In this document: one piece after another, positions 21,810 to 29,615 of the stretch
Position numbering within the stretch: position 1 is the stretch's first letter
How the letters are laid out: every line of letters begins with the position of its first letter
Origin: Candidatus Dojkabacteria bacterium
Lineage (GTDB): Bacteria > Patescibacteriota > Dojkabacteria > GCA-002793355
Length of the DNA: 33,733 bases
Assembly: GCA_015489595.1 (NCBI GenBank)
Contig: WFZK01000017.1
Location: 1 to 33,733, forward strand
Reading direction: 5' to 3'
Program-made: the position numbers and the translations under genes
The notes under the pieces: model-generated
The model's database searches: none
What the model saw: only the letters and a program-made list of their open reading frames with translations
Told to the model about the DNA's origin: nothing

Positions 21810-22640
21810 TTATGCTTTATATCTAGGCTTAATTATAAACTTATCTGTACGCTTGTTCTTTCTTGTGCGAGTACCTATTCTATGACCCCACGGATCCTTC
21901 GCCGGCCTTCCTGTTCCTGTTCTTCCTTCACCACCTCCATGTGGATGCGCTTGAGCATGCATTGCCACCCCACGGACAGTAGGTCTTATTCCCATATGCC
22001 TTTTTACTCCTGCTTTCCCTAGCTTCTCATGCATATGCTCCTCGTTACCTACTATACCTATAGTCGCCATACAATTACCATGAATTAACCTGATCTCCTT
22101 CGAAGGCATTCTAACCTGAACATATTTGCCCACAACACCTTGCACTTGAATCCCAACGCCTGCAGCTCTACCTAAGACCCCTCCTCTACCTGGATACAGC
22201 TCTACGTTATGAACATAAACCCCTGAAGGGATATTTTTAAGCAACGTAGCATTACCTACCTCTAACGGGACCTCTTCTTTGCTGGATATAACCTCATCTC
22301 CGACCTTAAGTCCAGCAGGCGCTAAAATGTACCGCTTCTCCCCATCTGCATACTGAAGAAGAGCTATGTTTGCAGTTCGGTTGGGGTCATACTCTATAGA
22401 TATAACCTTGGCCGGAATGTCAAACTTGTCTCTCTTAAAATCTATTATTCTATATTTTCTACGAACTCCGCCTCCCCGATGGCGCACAGTAATACGACCC
22501 TGATTGTTCCTACCCGCTGCCTTCTTAATAACCTTAAACAAAGAGGCGGGTCCCTTCGGCTTCTTAGCTAAACCAGACCTATCAACTCTTACCATTCCAC
22601 GCCTTCCTGGAGTTGTAGGTTTATAGTGCTTTAACGCCAT
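21810..22640 (-). CDS. rplB: 50S ribosomal protein L2 (uL2)
   Basis: Needed for peptidyl transferase activity and subunit joining. 276 residues, full length. YKPTTPGRRGMVRVDRSGL, GRNNQGRITVRHRGGGVRRKYRIIDFKRDKFDIPAKVISIEYDPNRTANIALLQYADGEKRYILAP and the C-terminal GVAMHAQAHPHGGGEGRTG carrying the conserved His (usual MNPVDHPHGGGEG; here MHAQAHPHGGGEG). 2 nt after rplW. Confidence 0.97.
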   Translation of the reverse strand: MALKHYKPTTPGRRGMVRVDRSGLAKKPKGPASLFKVIKKAAGRNNQGRITVRHRGGGVRRKYRIIDFKRDKFDIPAKVISIEYDPNRTANIALLQYADGEKRYILAPAGLKVGDEVISSKEEVPLEVGNATLLKNIPSGVYVHNVELYPGRGGVLGRAAGVGIQVQGVVGKYVQVRMPSKEIRLIHGNCMATIGIVGNEEHMHEKLGKAGVKRHMGIRPTVRGVAMHAQAHPHGGGEGRTGTGRPAKDPWGHRIGTRTRKNKRTDKFIIKPRYKA

Positions 22641-22642
22641 CT

Positions 22643-22924
22643 CTATTTAATATTAAACTTAGCAAACTCAACTTTCTCTGCAAACTCTATGTAGAATTTT
22701 TTATAACCTTTCTTAACATATTTTTTTCGAGTCAACAGATTCTGTTTAACCTTAGGAGGTATTCTAACAGATCTTACTCTAACCACAGTATAGCCATAGA
22801 TCTCCTTAAAGAATCTCTTTATGTCATCTTTGGTGGTGCGTACAGGAGCCTTAAAGGTATAAACCCCTTGATTCTTAGCTAGATTCATACTTTTTTCTGT
22901 AATCACAGGTTCTATTTTAAGCAT
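22643..22924 (-). CDS. rplW: 50S ribosomal protein L23 (uL23)
   Basis: Docking site for trigger factor and SRP at the tunnel exit. 93 residues. [53 protein letters not shown] is the standard core, followed by a Lys/Arg-rich loop and [13 protein letters not shown]. Overlaps rplD by 8 nt. Confidence 0.96.
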   Translation of the reverse strand: MLKIEPVITEKSMNLAKNQGVYTFKAPVRTTKDDIKRFFKEIYGYTVVRVRSVRIPPKVKQNLLTRKKYVKKGYKKFYIEFAEKVEFAKFNIK

Positions 22925-23546
22925 ATTTAGCCAAACGTTTATTTAATATATCTAAAGCTTTCTTTGTAACTAACAGATGCTGATTTCTATAGAGATCGAA
23001 TGGTGACAAAAGCTGAGCCCTTCTTACTCGAACCTTCTCTATATTGCGAAACGATCTGGCAAGATCCTCTTCTCTAAGGTCAAGTACAAGAGCCACTTTA
23101 AAAGGATGCAGCTTTACGGTCTTTAACCACTTGTAAGCTTGCTTAGTAGAAAGGGGCTCCTTAGGCTCTGCAATGCCAACTATACGCTGCCCTCTTGCAT
23201 ACTGAGTTAGCATAAATGAAAGGACTCTTATTCTTTGCTTTTTATTAGCATGCAATCTTACCTTATGTGGTTTAGGACCGTGAGCTACTCCACCGCCTAC
23301 CCAAATAGGTGAGTTTACTGATCCTGCTCTTGCCCTACCTGTGTGCTTCTGAGGCCAAGGTTTCCTATCAGGATGTGACACTTCTCCCCTAGTTTTTGTG
23401 CTCTTTGTACCCTGATGAATGTTTGTTAAATAAACTCGCATCAGTTGAGAAAATTCATCCTCAGAGATATCTTCAATTGGTAGATTAAGTTCTACTTCTT
23501 CTACCTTTTCTCCTTCTAAATTGTAAAACGGAATCTTAACCTTCAT
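22917..23546 (-). CDS. rplD: 50S ribosomal protein L4 (uL4)
   Basis: Tunnel-lining protein. 209 residues. N-terminal [14 protein letters not shown], the extended loop with [45 protein letters not shown], and [16 protein letters not shown] onwards; the C-terminal [25 protein letters not shown] matches the family. The loop Lys/Arg stretch is well conserved. Overlaps rplC by 11 nt. Confidence 0.96.
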   Translation of the reverse strand: MKVKIPFYNLEGEKVEEVELNLPIEDISEDEFSQLMRVYLTNIHQGTKSTKTRGEVSHPDRKPWPQKHTGRARAGSVNSPIWVGGGVAHGPKPHKVRLHANKKQRIRVLSFMLTQYARGQRIVGIAEPKEPLSTKQAYKWLKTVKLHPFKVALVLDLREEDLARSFRNIEKVRVRRAQLLSPFDLYRNQHLLVTKKALDILNKRLAKYA

Positions 23547-24150
23547 TTATCTTTAAGATAACAATTGAGCCATATTTGCCAGGCACCGCGCCTTTAATAA
23601 GTACATATGTTCTTCCATCCAGTTCTAACTTGTCAACCACCTCGAGATTTTTAACAGTAACGCGTTCATTGCCCATTCTACCTGCCATCTTTTTCCCCTT
23701 TAAGACCCTACCTGGAGTCTGAGCTCCGATTGCACCGGGGTGCCTTTCTCTATCTGACTGACCATGGGTCTTAGGCTGTCTGCTAAATCCCCACCTTTTG
23801 ATGACACCTGCGAAGCCCTTCCCCTTACTTATTCCAGTAACATCCACCTTCTCCCCTTGTTCTATCTTATCTACCAACTTATCTCCTATCTTAGCGGACT
23901 TAAACTGCTCTTCATCTACAATCACCTGCACCACTTTTTGAGGCACATACCCTAACTCTTTAAACTGCCCAGACTCAGGCTTAGTGGGACGCTTCTTAGT
24001 CCCATAACCTACAAGGAGAGCAAAACGTCCATCTTCTAGTTGTCTTTTGCCCGCAACTACAGCTTCTGTAATATCAACAACGGTAACTGGTGTCACCCTG
24101 TACTTTCGAATCACCTCAGTCATCAATTTTTTAACCCCTAGAAGTATCAT
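23536..24150 (-). CDS. rplC: 50S ribosomal protein L3 (uL3)
   Basis: Early-assembly protein reaching the peptidyl transferase centre. 204 residues. [26 protein letters not shown] aligns with the usual GxxGxKxGMT...PVTVV start, which supports ATG 24150 over the inner ATG at 24123; the GMT glycine is Leu. [63 protein letters not shown] is diagnostic and includes the Gln that is methylated in other bacteria. 11 nt after rpsJ. Confidence 0.96.
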   Translation of the reverse strand: MILLGVKKLMTEVIRKYRVTPVTVVDITEAVVAGKRQLEDGRFALLVGYGTKKRPTKPESGQFKELGYVPQKVVQVIVDEEQFKSAKIGDKLVDKIEQGEKVDVTGISKGKGFAGVIKRWGFSRQPKTHGQSDRERHPGAIGAQTPGRVLKGKKMAGRMGNERVTVKNLEVVDKLELDGRTYVLIKGAVPGKYGSIVILKINEG

Positions 24151-24161
24151 GGTACTGCATA

Positions 24162-24476
24162 CTACTTTAATACTACAGATACTCCAGCTGGCACCTGTAG
24201 ATTCTTAAGCAAATCAATTGTCTGTGTATTAGGATCTGTGATAACCAAGAGCCTGCGATGAATCCTCATCTCAAAGTGCTCTTGCGAGGTCTTGTATATA
24301 TGAGGAGACCTATTTACAGCCCAAACACGTCTTTTGGTTGGCAACATAATCGGGCCATTTACACTGGCTCCACTCTTCTTTACTGCATCGATTATGTTGC
24401 GAACCGTTGTATCTAAAACCTTTACATCATAGGCCTCTAGCCTTACCCTGATTTTAAGTCCCCCACTTTCAGCCAT
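24162..24476 (-). CDS. rpsJ: 30S ribosomal protein S10 (uS10)
   Basis: Head protein and NusB partner. 104 residues. IRVRLEAYDVKVLDTTVRNIIDAVKKSGASVNGPIMLPTKRRVWAVNRSPHIYKTSQEHFEMRIHRRLLVITDPNTQTIDLLKNLQVPAGVSV is canonical. Heads the S10-spc block, 56 nt after tuf, with a strong terminator between. I find no clear promoter in that gap, so expression may depend on terminator readthrough. Confidence 0.97.
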   Translation of the reverse strand: MAESGGLKIRVRLEAYDVKVLDTTVRNIIDAVKKSGASVNGPIMLPTKRRVWAVNRSPHIYKTSQEHFEMRIHRRLLVITDPNTQTIDLLKNLQVPAGVSVVLK

Positions 24477-24496
24477 CTTTTGTTAAGTTACAAATT

Positions 24497-24528
24497 AAAA
24501 AGGCGGCGGCGCGAAGCGCCGCCGCCTT
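24497..24528 (-). terminator. Intrinsic terminator between tuf and rpsJ
   Basis: Stem of 11 GC pairs (24502-24512 with 24516-24526), extended by two A-T pairs, with a 3-nt loop. On the minus strand it is followed by TTTTTAATTT. It lies 5 nt past the tuf stop and ends 20 nt before the rpsJ start. Same design as the HU terminator. Confidence 0.85.
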
Positions 24529-24532
24529 GCCC

Positions 24533-25699
24533 TTACTTGAGGATCTTGGTGACTACACCAGCCCCAACTGTAATACCACCCTCACGGATGGCGAACCTCA
24601 TCCCTTCCTCAATCACAACCGGTACTATAAGCTTTACGGTAAGGTTTACGTTATCGCCTGGCATAACCATCTCAACTCCCTCAGGTAACACGATCTCACC
24701 CGTAACGTCCGCAGTTCTGATATAGAACTGTGGTCTGTAGCCACTCACAAATGGCTTATGCCTACCACCCTCCTCTTTCTTAAGCACATAAACCTCAGCC
24801 TCAAACTCCTGATGCGGAGTCACAGTACCAGGCTTTGCTACTACCATTCCTCTTTCAACCTGATCTCTCTCTACTCCTCTTAGCAAGATACCAATGTTAT
24901 CACCAGCAACAACCTCGTCAAGAGGCTTTCTAAACATCTCCAAGCCTGTAGCCACGGTCTTTATAGGCTTATGCCCCAAACCTAAAACCTCTACCTCTTC
25001 ATTAACCTTGAGCCTACCTCTTTCTACCCTTCCGGTCACTACTGTACCTCGACCAGTAATTGAGAATACATCCTCAATCGGCATAAGGAATGGCTTATCT
25101 TCCTCTCTGGGTGGAAGCTTAAAGTACTCATCGATCTGAGCCATGAAATCCCTTATCTTCTGAAGCTCTTCCTCGTTGCCCTCAGCAGCCTTAAAGGCAT
25201 TTACTCTAAGCACTGGGCAATTCGTATCGTACTCATACTTTGCTAAAAGCTCCTTAGCCTCTTCCTCAATAAGATCAAGGAGCTCTGGATCATTAGCATC
25301 CTCAAAAATATTGATCACAATAGCCATCTGAGGCACACCCACCTGACGAGCAAGCAACACGTGCTCACGAGTCTGAGGCATTGGACCATCAGCAGAGCTG
25401 ATAACCAAAAGTGCACCATCCATCTGTGCAGCACCTGTAATCATGTTCTTAATGTAGTCTTTATGCCCTGGCGCATCGATTAATGCATAATGTCTATTTG
25501 GTGTCTCGAACTCTACGTGAGCAATCTGAATTGTAATACTCTTCTGTCTTGACTCAGGAGGTTTGTCCAAAGACTCTGCAAGCTCCTGCCACTTGTCAGG
25601 ATGAAAAGCCCTAAGAAGTCCCCTTACAAAGGTGGTTTTACCGTGGTCAATATGACCTAAAGTTCCGATGTTAAAGTGTGGTTTTGCTCTCTCTGCCAT
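24533..25699 (-). CDS. tuf: Elongation factor Tu with altered guanine-recognition motifs
   Basis: Delivers aminoacyl-tRNA to the ribosome. 388 residues with all three domains. G1 GHIDHGKT (15-22), G3 DAPGH (75-79) with catalytic His79 and the switch I Thr56 are kept. Domains 2 and 3 are orthodox ([64 protein letters not shown]). Three G-domain motifs are not: switch I RGITI reads KSITI (53-57), G4 NKCD reads NIFE (130-133) and G5 SALK reads NAFK (167-170). The flanks of each ([29 protein letters not shown]) align without gaps to normal EF-Tu, so this is not a frameshift. Own promoter and terminator. Confidence 0.95.
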   Translation of the reverse strand: MAERAKPHFNIGTLGHIDHGKTTFVRGLLRAFHPDKWQELAESLDKPPESRQKSITIQIAHVEFETPNRHYALIDAPGHKDYIKNMITGAAQMDGALLVISSADGPMPQTREHVLLARQVGVPQMAIVINIFEDANDPELLDLIEEEAKELLAKYEYDTNCPVLRVNAFKAAEGNEEELQKIRDFMAQIDEYFKLPPREEDKPFLMPIEDVFSITGRGTVVTGRVERGRLKVNEEVEVLGLGHKPIKTVATGLEMFRKPLDEVVAGDNIGILLRGVERDQVERGMVVAKPGTVTPHQEFEAEVYVLKKEEGGRHKPFVSGYRPQFYIRTADVTGEIVLPEGVEMVMPGDNVNLTVKLIVPVVIEEGMRFAIREGGITVGAGVVTKILK

Positions 25700-25734
25700 T
25701 TTGTTTTGATTAATAACTTATATATGGCTTAGTT

Positions 25735-25763
25735 ATATTACCAAATTTTACTCACCTATGCAA
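25735..25763 (-). promoter_or_regulatory. Promoter of tuf
   Basis: TTGCAT (25758-25763), 17-nt spacer, TAATAT (25735-25740). It starts 4 nt from hairpin copy C. The predicted leader is about 30 nt with no Shine-Dalgarno. Confidence 0.65.
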
Positions 25764-25767
25764 ACTG

Positions 25768-25819
25768 ATCTGGGCTGGTGCCAAAATCGAGCTATTACGA
25801 TTTTGGCACCAGCCCAGAT
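25768..25819. repeat. Intergenic hairpin family, copy C (22 bp perfect arms)
   Basis: Arms 25768-25789 and 25798-25819 pair perfectly, with an 8-nt loop. The base is ATCTGGGC, then TGGTGC, then core CAAAATCG. Compared with copies B and D the middle positions change on both arms, so pairing is kept. It lies between the fusA stop and the tuf promoter. Confidence 0.85.
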
Positions 25820-25823
25820 TCAG

Positions 25824-25855
25824 AATTGCACATTCATACGACCTCATTATCAACC
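25824..25855. repeat. Hairpin-adjacent conserved box, copy at fusA 3' side
   Basis: AATTGC-A-CATTC, then CGACC, then ATTATC and CC in the same order as at 28183-28216 (AATTGC, CATTC, CGACC, ATTATC). It lies on the fusA side of hairpin C. Confidence 0.45.
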
Positions 25856-25877
25856 CTCACAGACTCCTACCTTTAAG

Positions 25878-27992
25878 CTACGACTGCGACTTACCACTCT
25901 CTAGTATCTTCTCGAGCACTTGAGCAGGCACCTTCTCATAGTGGGAGAACTCCATGTATTGGTCACCCCTACCTGAGGTGGCTGCTCTTAGCTTGTTGGC
26001 AAAATCGAATGTTTCTGATAGGGGTATTAAAGCCTTAATTACCTGAAGGCCCGCTCTCTCCTCCGTACCCGTAATCTGAGCTCTTTTACTGTGAAGCAAG
26101 CCTGTAACCTCACCCAAGTAGTCTTCTGGTACAACCACCTCAATCTTCATTATAGGTTCAAGAAGATAAGGGTTAGCCTTCTTAGCTGCCTCTTTAAAAG
26201 CTAATGAACCTGCTATCTTAAATGCCGCTTCTGAGGAGTCTACCTCATGGTACGAACCATCAAACACAGTTACTTTTACATCAACCACAGGATATCCTGC
26301 CACAACGCCTGATTGCATAGCCTCTTTGACTCCCTTCTCAACCGCAGGAATAAATTCATTCGGAATAGCTCCTCCTTTAATAGCATTAACAAACTCAAAT
26401 CCGGAACCACGAGGCAAGGGCTCTACCTTCAAGATCACATGCCCATACTGACCTCTACCACCGGTTTGCTTGATAAATTTCCCCTCCCCTTCAGCCTCTG
26501 AAGAGATAGTTTCTCTGTAAGCAACCTTAGGCTCACCTAGCTGAAACTTAACCCCGTATTCACGAGCGATTCTCTCTTTCCAGATCTGAAGATGGAACTG
26601 CCCCATGCCACCGATTATTGTCTGGCCGGTCTCATTATCCACCTTAAAACTAATTGTAGGATCCTCTAGCATAACTTTCTGAATAACATCTCCAAGCTTC
26701 TCTGCATCAGCTTTAGTTTCTGGAGTCACCGAAGCAAAAACCACTGGTTCAGCAAACTGAATCGACTCAAGCACAATAGGATGTTCAGGATCAGAAAGAG
26801 TATCGCCCGTTACACTATTTTTAAGCCCTACCAAACCGCCAATCTCACCTGCTCTAAGCTCCGGGGCCTCTTCTCTATGATCCGCGTGCATTAGAACCAC
26901 CCTACTTAATCTCTCTTTAATATTCTTAGTAGAATTCCACACATACGTGCCTGGCTTTATGACGCCAGAGTACACCCTTACGTAAGAAAGGGTACCTACG
27001 TGTACATCATTTACCACCTTAAAAATCAAAGCAGAGAAAGGCTCTGAGTCTAAAGGCTTGCGCTCAACCTCCTCCCCTGTCTTAGGATTTACGCCCTTTA
27101 CAGGCGGCAGATCAAGCGGAGAAGGTAGATACTCAACGATCATATCAAGCAGTAGCCTTACAACCGCAGTACGAGAGTCACCCCCAGCGATTGGGAAAAG
27201 CTTCCCTTCGATGACTGCTTTTCGCAGAACCCTTTTTAGCTCTTTAACTGGTATGTCCCGCCCTTCCAGAAAATCCTCCAAAAGCTTATCGTCGTGCTCC
27301 ACGATCTTCTCTACCAAAATATTGCGGTACTCTTCTACCTTATCTTTCATATCCTCTGGGATTTCACCCTCCGTAAGAGTAAGCTTCTCCTCTGGATCGT
27401 AAAAATAAGCCTTTCGGGTAAGAAGATCTACCACGCCGTGCAGATCGTGCTCTAAGCCAATAGGAAGTGTCACAGCCACCGCATTAGGACTTAACCTCTC
27501 TTTTATTGATTCTAAGCTTTTATAAAAATCACCACCGATCAAATTTAGCTTATTAACAAAACCGATCCTGGGGACATTATACTTATCAGCCTGCCTCCAT
27601 ACTGTCTCTGTTTGGGCCTGAACACCTACCTTACCATCAAAAATCACCACTGCTCCGTCTAAAACCCTCAAGGACCTTTCAACCTCTGCAGTAAAGTCAA
27701 CATGGCCTGGAGTATCGATAAGGTTGATCCTGTATTTTTCGCCCTCGTAATCCCAGAAACAGGTAGTAGCAGCAGCTACAATTGTAACACCCCTTTGCCT
27801 CTCTTCTGGCAGGTAATCCATGGTAGTGTTACCCTCGTCAACGTCTCCAACTTTATGTTGACGACCTGTAAAATAAAGAATTCGTTCTGTAGTGGTGGTT
27901 TTGCCCGCATCTATGTGGGCTATAATCCCAATATTTCGAAGCCTTTTTACGGGCACATGTGTGTAAGCAACCGTGTTTTTATCACCTGGCAT
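25878..27992 (-). CDS. fusA: Elongation factor G with altered guanine-recognition motifs
   Basis: Drives translocation and, with RRF, ribosome recycling. 704 residues, five domains, full length. G1 AHIDAGKT (25-32), switch I RGVT (67-70) and G3 DTPGH (93-97) are normal. G4, NKMD in normal EF-G, reads NKLN (147-150), inside the otherwise standard context VPRIGFVN...GGDF. G5, GSA(F/L)K, reads GGDSR (270-274), directly before LLLDMIVEYLPSPLDLPPVKG, which is standard. Domains II-V look orthodox (GMGQFHLQIWKERI, GGRGQYGHV, GSYHEVDSSEAAFKIAG, ATSGRGDQYMEFSHYEKVP). rpsL and rpsG are not upstream. Own promoter at 28027-28055. Confidence 0.96.
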   Translation of the reverse strand: MPGDKNTVAYTHVPVKRLRNIGIIAHIDAGKTTTTERILYFTGRQHKVGDVDEGNTTMDYLPEERQRGVTIVAAATTCFWDYEGEKYRINLIDTPGHVDFTAEVERSLRVLDGAVVIFDGKVGVQAQTETVWRQADKYNVPRIGFVNKLNLIGGDFYKSLESIKERLSPNAVAVTLPIGLEHDLHGVVDLLTRKAYFYDPEEKLTLTEGEIPEDMKDKVEEYRNILVEKIVEHDDKLLEDFLEGRDIPVKELKRVLRKAVIEGKLFPIAGGDSRTAVVRLLLDMIVEYLPSPLDLPPVKGVNPKTGEEVERKPLDSEPFSALIFKVVNDVHVGTLSYVRVYSGVIKPGTYVWNSTKNIKERLSRVVLMHADHREEAPELRAGEIGGLVGLKNSVTGDTLSDPEHPIVLESIQFAEPVVFASVTPETKADAEKLGDVIQKVMLEDPTISFKVDNETGQTIIGGMGQFHLQIWKERIAREYGVKFQLGEPKVAYRETISSEAEGEGKFIKQTGGRGQYGHVILKVEPLPRGSGFEFVNAIKGGAIPNEFIPAVEKGVKEAMQSGVVAGYPVVDVKVTVFDGSYHEVDSSEAAFKIAGSLAFKEAAKKANPYLLEPIMKIEVVVPEDYLGEVTGLLHSKRAQITGTEERAGLQVIKALIPLSETFDFANKLRAATSGRGDQYMEFSHYEKVPAQVLEKILESGKSQS

Positions 27993-28026
27993 CGCTATTT
28001 ATGGTAAGAATTTAAGCGTCACAGGG

Positions 28027-28055
28027 ATAATATCATAGAGGATGGTTAAACTCAA
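28027..28055 (-). promoter_or_regulatory. Promoter of fusA
   Basis: TTGAGT (28050-28055), 17-nt spacer, TATTAT (28027-28032). Confidence 0.65.
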
Positions 28056-28073
28056 TGTTTTGGGGGGTGGGCT

Positions 28074-28111
28074 CTTTTTCATAGCGGAGCGAAGTCGCCT
28101 ATCTGCAGGGT
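28074..28111. repeat. 38-nt box shared with the HU upstream region
   Basis: Ungapped match of 26/38 to 12262-12299, including CTTTTTCATAG at one end. It lies upstream of the promoter, so it would not be in the fusA leader. Confidence 0.5.
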
Positions 28112-28137
28112 CATTCGAATCAGCTCAGAGGGATGAA

Positions 28138-28181
28138 GGGGGCCGGGCAATATCCAAGAAATCGATTTTGCCCCTGCCCCC
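28138..28181. repeat. Intergenic hairpin family, degenerate copy G
   Basis: Left arm GGGGGCCGGGCAATATC and right arm GATTTTGCCCCTGCCCCC pair with two mismatches and a bulge. It has the same base/core layout as copies A-E. Confidence 0.6.
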
Positions 28182-28182
28182 T

Positions 28183-28216
28183 AATTGCCATTCTCCCGAC
28201 CGTTAATTATCCCACC
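28183..28216. repeat. Hairpin-adjacent conserved box
   Basis: AATTGC CATTCT CCCGACCGTT AATTATCC, directly beside hairpin G. On the minus strand TTATCC...GGATAA (28207-28225) can form a small 6-bp hairpin. Related sequences lie beside hairpins C and D. Confidence 0.45.
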
Positions 28217-28301
28217 AGCGGATAATCTTCCAAGACCGTGAAAGTGAAGTCTACATTGGAACATGATAGAAAGCGCAGCGTCCGCCCACTTTGCCCATGC
28301 C

Positions 28302-29375
28302 CTACCTTGACCACTTAGTCCTAAAATTAAACTTCACCTCGGGCATACAGTGATCCAAAAGATAAACATCCACATACCGAGCCCTCCAAGTTCCATGTCT
28401 TATATCATCAAAAGCTAAATCGATCTTTTTGCCTTTAATCGCTCCGCCTGTATCTTCTGCCTGACCAAATCCGTATCCTGGAACATATAGTGTAGTATGA
28501 AGTGGAATAACTTTAGGGTCGACTGCGATTATCCCACGAGTTAAATACTTCCCCGTAGCAGTCCAATGACTGCAGCCTTTACAGGTATGATCATATGAAG
28601 TGGCCCAAACCCTTAGCTTAGCGTAGTACTTAATCTTACGCCCGCCAATTACAACTTCTTTACAGACACGCTTTGTCCCTTTGTGAATAATTCTATCCTG
28701 CGGTTTTTTAACTATCTTCTCTGAGACTAACTTTGTGGACACTAATTCCCCATCTAAATAAAGTTTTCTGTAAACCAACTCCTTTAGCCCTTCTGAACCT
28801 GGCAAGACCACCTTAGTAGCACCGAATTCTAAATTAGGATCGTTAACTATCCTCTCATTATACGGAATCTTCTGATGTTTTGTTTCCACTACAATCTTCT
28901 TTAAAACCAACCTAATCACCATTCCATCAAGCAGATGTTCCTCAGGATCTGGATAAACGACGTAGTTACTCAAGTCAAACCCTAGACCGTAGGAGAGAAG
29001 ATCTTTTATATATCTAAAATTAGTAACGACCTTTCTCCGGGAGTTGACAGATACCACTTCTACACGCTTTAGCATAATGTCACGTTCTATAGGCTCTGGT
29101 CTAGAGATGTTAAGTTTCAACAATTCTTGCAATGAATACAAACGTACCGCCAAAAAAGCGCGATCTGAAGCTTTCTCCTGCTTGGCAAGTACCTTAACGA
29201 AGTCAAAATTAACTGAGGGTAATCTCCCTAAGATTATGAAAATTAAAAGCGCTATGAATATTATTAGCCCGACTCCTATTTTTATCACTGTCTTTGCCCT
29301 GCTTTCCTTCCCTTTGAACAGCTCTAGCCTAACTTTGCGTTCTCCCACACAAAACCGTACTATCTTATGGGGCAT
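28302..29375 (-). CDS. Membrane-anchored G5 and 3D-domain protein (YabE/Rpf-like cell-wall protein)
   Basis: 357 residues. One membrane helix at about 30-50 (VIKIGVGLIIFIALLIFIIL). Residues about 155-230 form a G5 domain (VETKHQKIPYNERIVNDPNLEFGATKVVLPGSEGLKELVYRKLYLDGELVS). From about 255 comes a 3D domain with its three Asp (VWATSYDHTC...TATGKYLTRGIIAVDPKVIPLHTTLYVPGYGFGQAEDTGGAIKGKKIDLAFDD). 3D domains are double-psi barrels found in peptidoglycan lytic enzymes such as MltA and YabE-type proteins. The acidic residues needed for lysis appear present. The start codon lies in a GC hairpin (29369-29383). Confidence 0.85.
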   Translation of the reverse strand: MPHKIVRFCVGERKVRLELFKGKESRAKTVIKIGVGLIIFIALLIFIILGRLPSVNFDFVKVLAKQEKASDRAFLAVRLYSLQELLKLNISRPEPIERDIMLKRVEVVSVNSRRKVVTNFRYIKDLLSYGLGFDLSNYVVYPDPEEHLLDGMVIRLVLKKIVVETKHQKIPYNERIVNDPNLEFGATKVVLPGSEGLKELVYRKLYLDGELVSTKLVSEKIVKKPQDRIIHKGTKRVCKEVVIGGRKIKYYAKLRVWATSYDHTCKGCSHWTATGKYLTRGIIAVDPKVIPLHTTLYVPGYGFGQAEDTGGAIKGKKIDLAFDDIRHGTWRARYVDVYLLDHCMPEVKFNFRTKWSR

Positions 29376-29383
29376 AACGCCCC
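29369..29383 (-). promoter_or_regulatory. 5-bp GC hairpin holding the start codon of the 3D-domain gene
   Basis: On the minus strand GGGGC, GTTAT, GCCCC: the ATG spans the loop and the first base of the right arm. It could restrain initiation. No Shine-Dalgarno precedes it. Confidence 0.35.
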
Positions 29384-29395
29384 GTCCGTGTTTCT

Positions 29396-29423
29396 ATTTT
29401 AACATATCAGAACACCAGAGCAA
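29396..29423 (-). promoter_or_regulatory. Promoter of the 3D-domain gene
   Basis: TTGCTC (29418-29423), 16-nt spacer, TAAAAT (29396-29401). Predicted leader about 15 nt. Confidence 0.45.
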
Positions 29424-29435
29424 ACTTGGCTAGTT

Positions 29436-29480
29436 GGGCCTGTGGCAAAAATCGGAAAAGTCGATTTTTGCCACAGGCCC
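29436..29480. repeat. Intergenic hairpin family, copy D
   Basis: Arms 29436-29455 and 29461-29480 pair over 20 bp with one G-T wobble, loop AAAAG. The base is GGGCC, then TGTG, then core GCAAAAATCG. The inner 27 nt differ from copy A by one base, although the two lie over 20 kb apart. Confidence 0.85.
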
Positions 29481-29517
29481 CTAAGATTATCATTCTTCTG
29501 GCCGTTTTAAATCCTCC
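29481..29517. repeat. Hairpin-adjacent conserved box
   Basis: CTAAGATTAT CATTCT TCTGGCCGTT TTAAATCC, aligned with 28183-28216 (17 of 24 bases from CATTCT onward). Directly beside hairpin D. Confidence 0.45.
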
Positions 29518-29564
29518 TGTTGACGAACGACTTCTCGCTACTCTGAGTAGGATAACTTACTTTA

Positions 29565-29609
29565 GGGTGTGGGGCAAAATGCAGGATTAGCGCGTTTTGC
29601 CCCACACCC
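29565..29609. repeat. Intergenic hairpin family, copy E
   Basis: Arms 29565-29582 and 29592-29609 pair over 18 bp with one G-T wobble, 9-nt loop. The base is GGGTGTGGGG and the core GCAAAA. No T tract follows. Confidence 0.8.
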
Positions 29610-29615
29610 CTAGTT

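Larger units (their letters stand above)
27993..28301. other. fusA upstream spacer (309 nt)
   Basis: From fusA outward: a leader of about 28 nt without Shine-Dalgarno, the fusA promoter, a 38-nt box shared with the HU upstream region, a degenerate copy of the hairpin family, and the hairpin-adjacent box. No ORF or tRNA is visible. The layout matches the HU and 3D-gene spacers in part. Confidence 0.6.

Noticed and set aside
24533-27992. Frameshift or sequencing error as the cause of the altered G4/G5 motifs in EF-Tu and EF-G
   Set aside because: Residues directly before and after each changed motif align to the families without gaps, and the frames are intact end to end.
28074-28111. Riboswitch or leader RNA of fusA
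   Set aside because: The conserved box lies upstream of a good promoter (28027-28055), so it would not be in the main fusA transcript.
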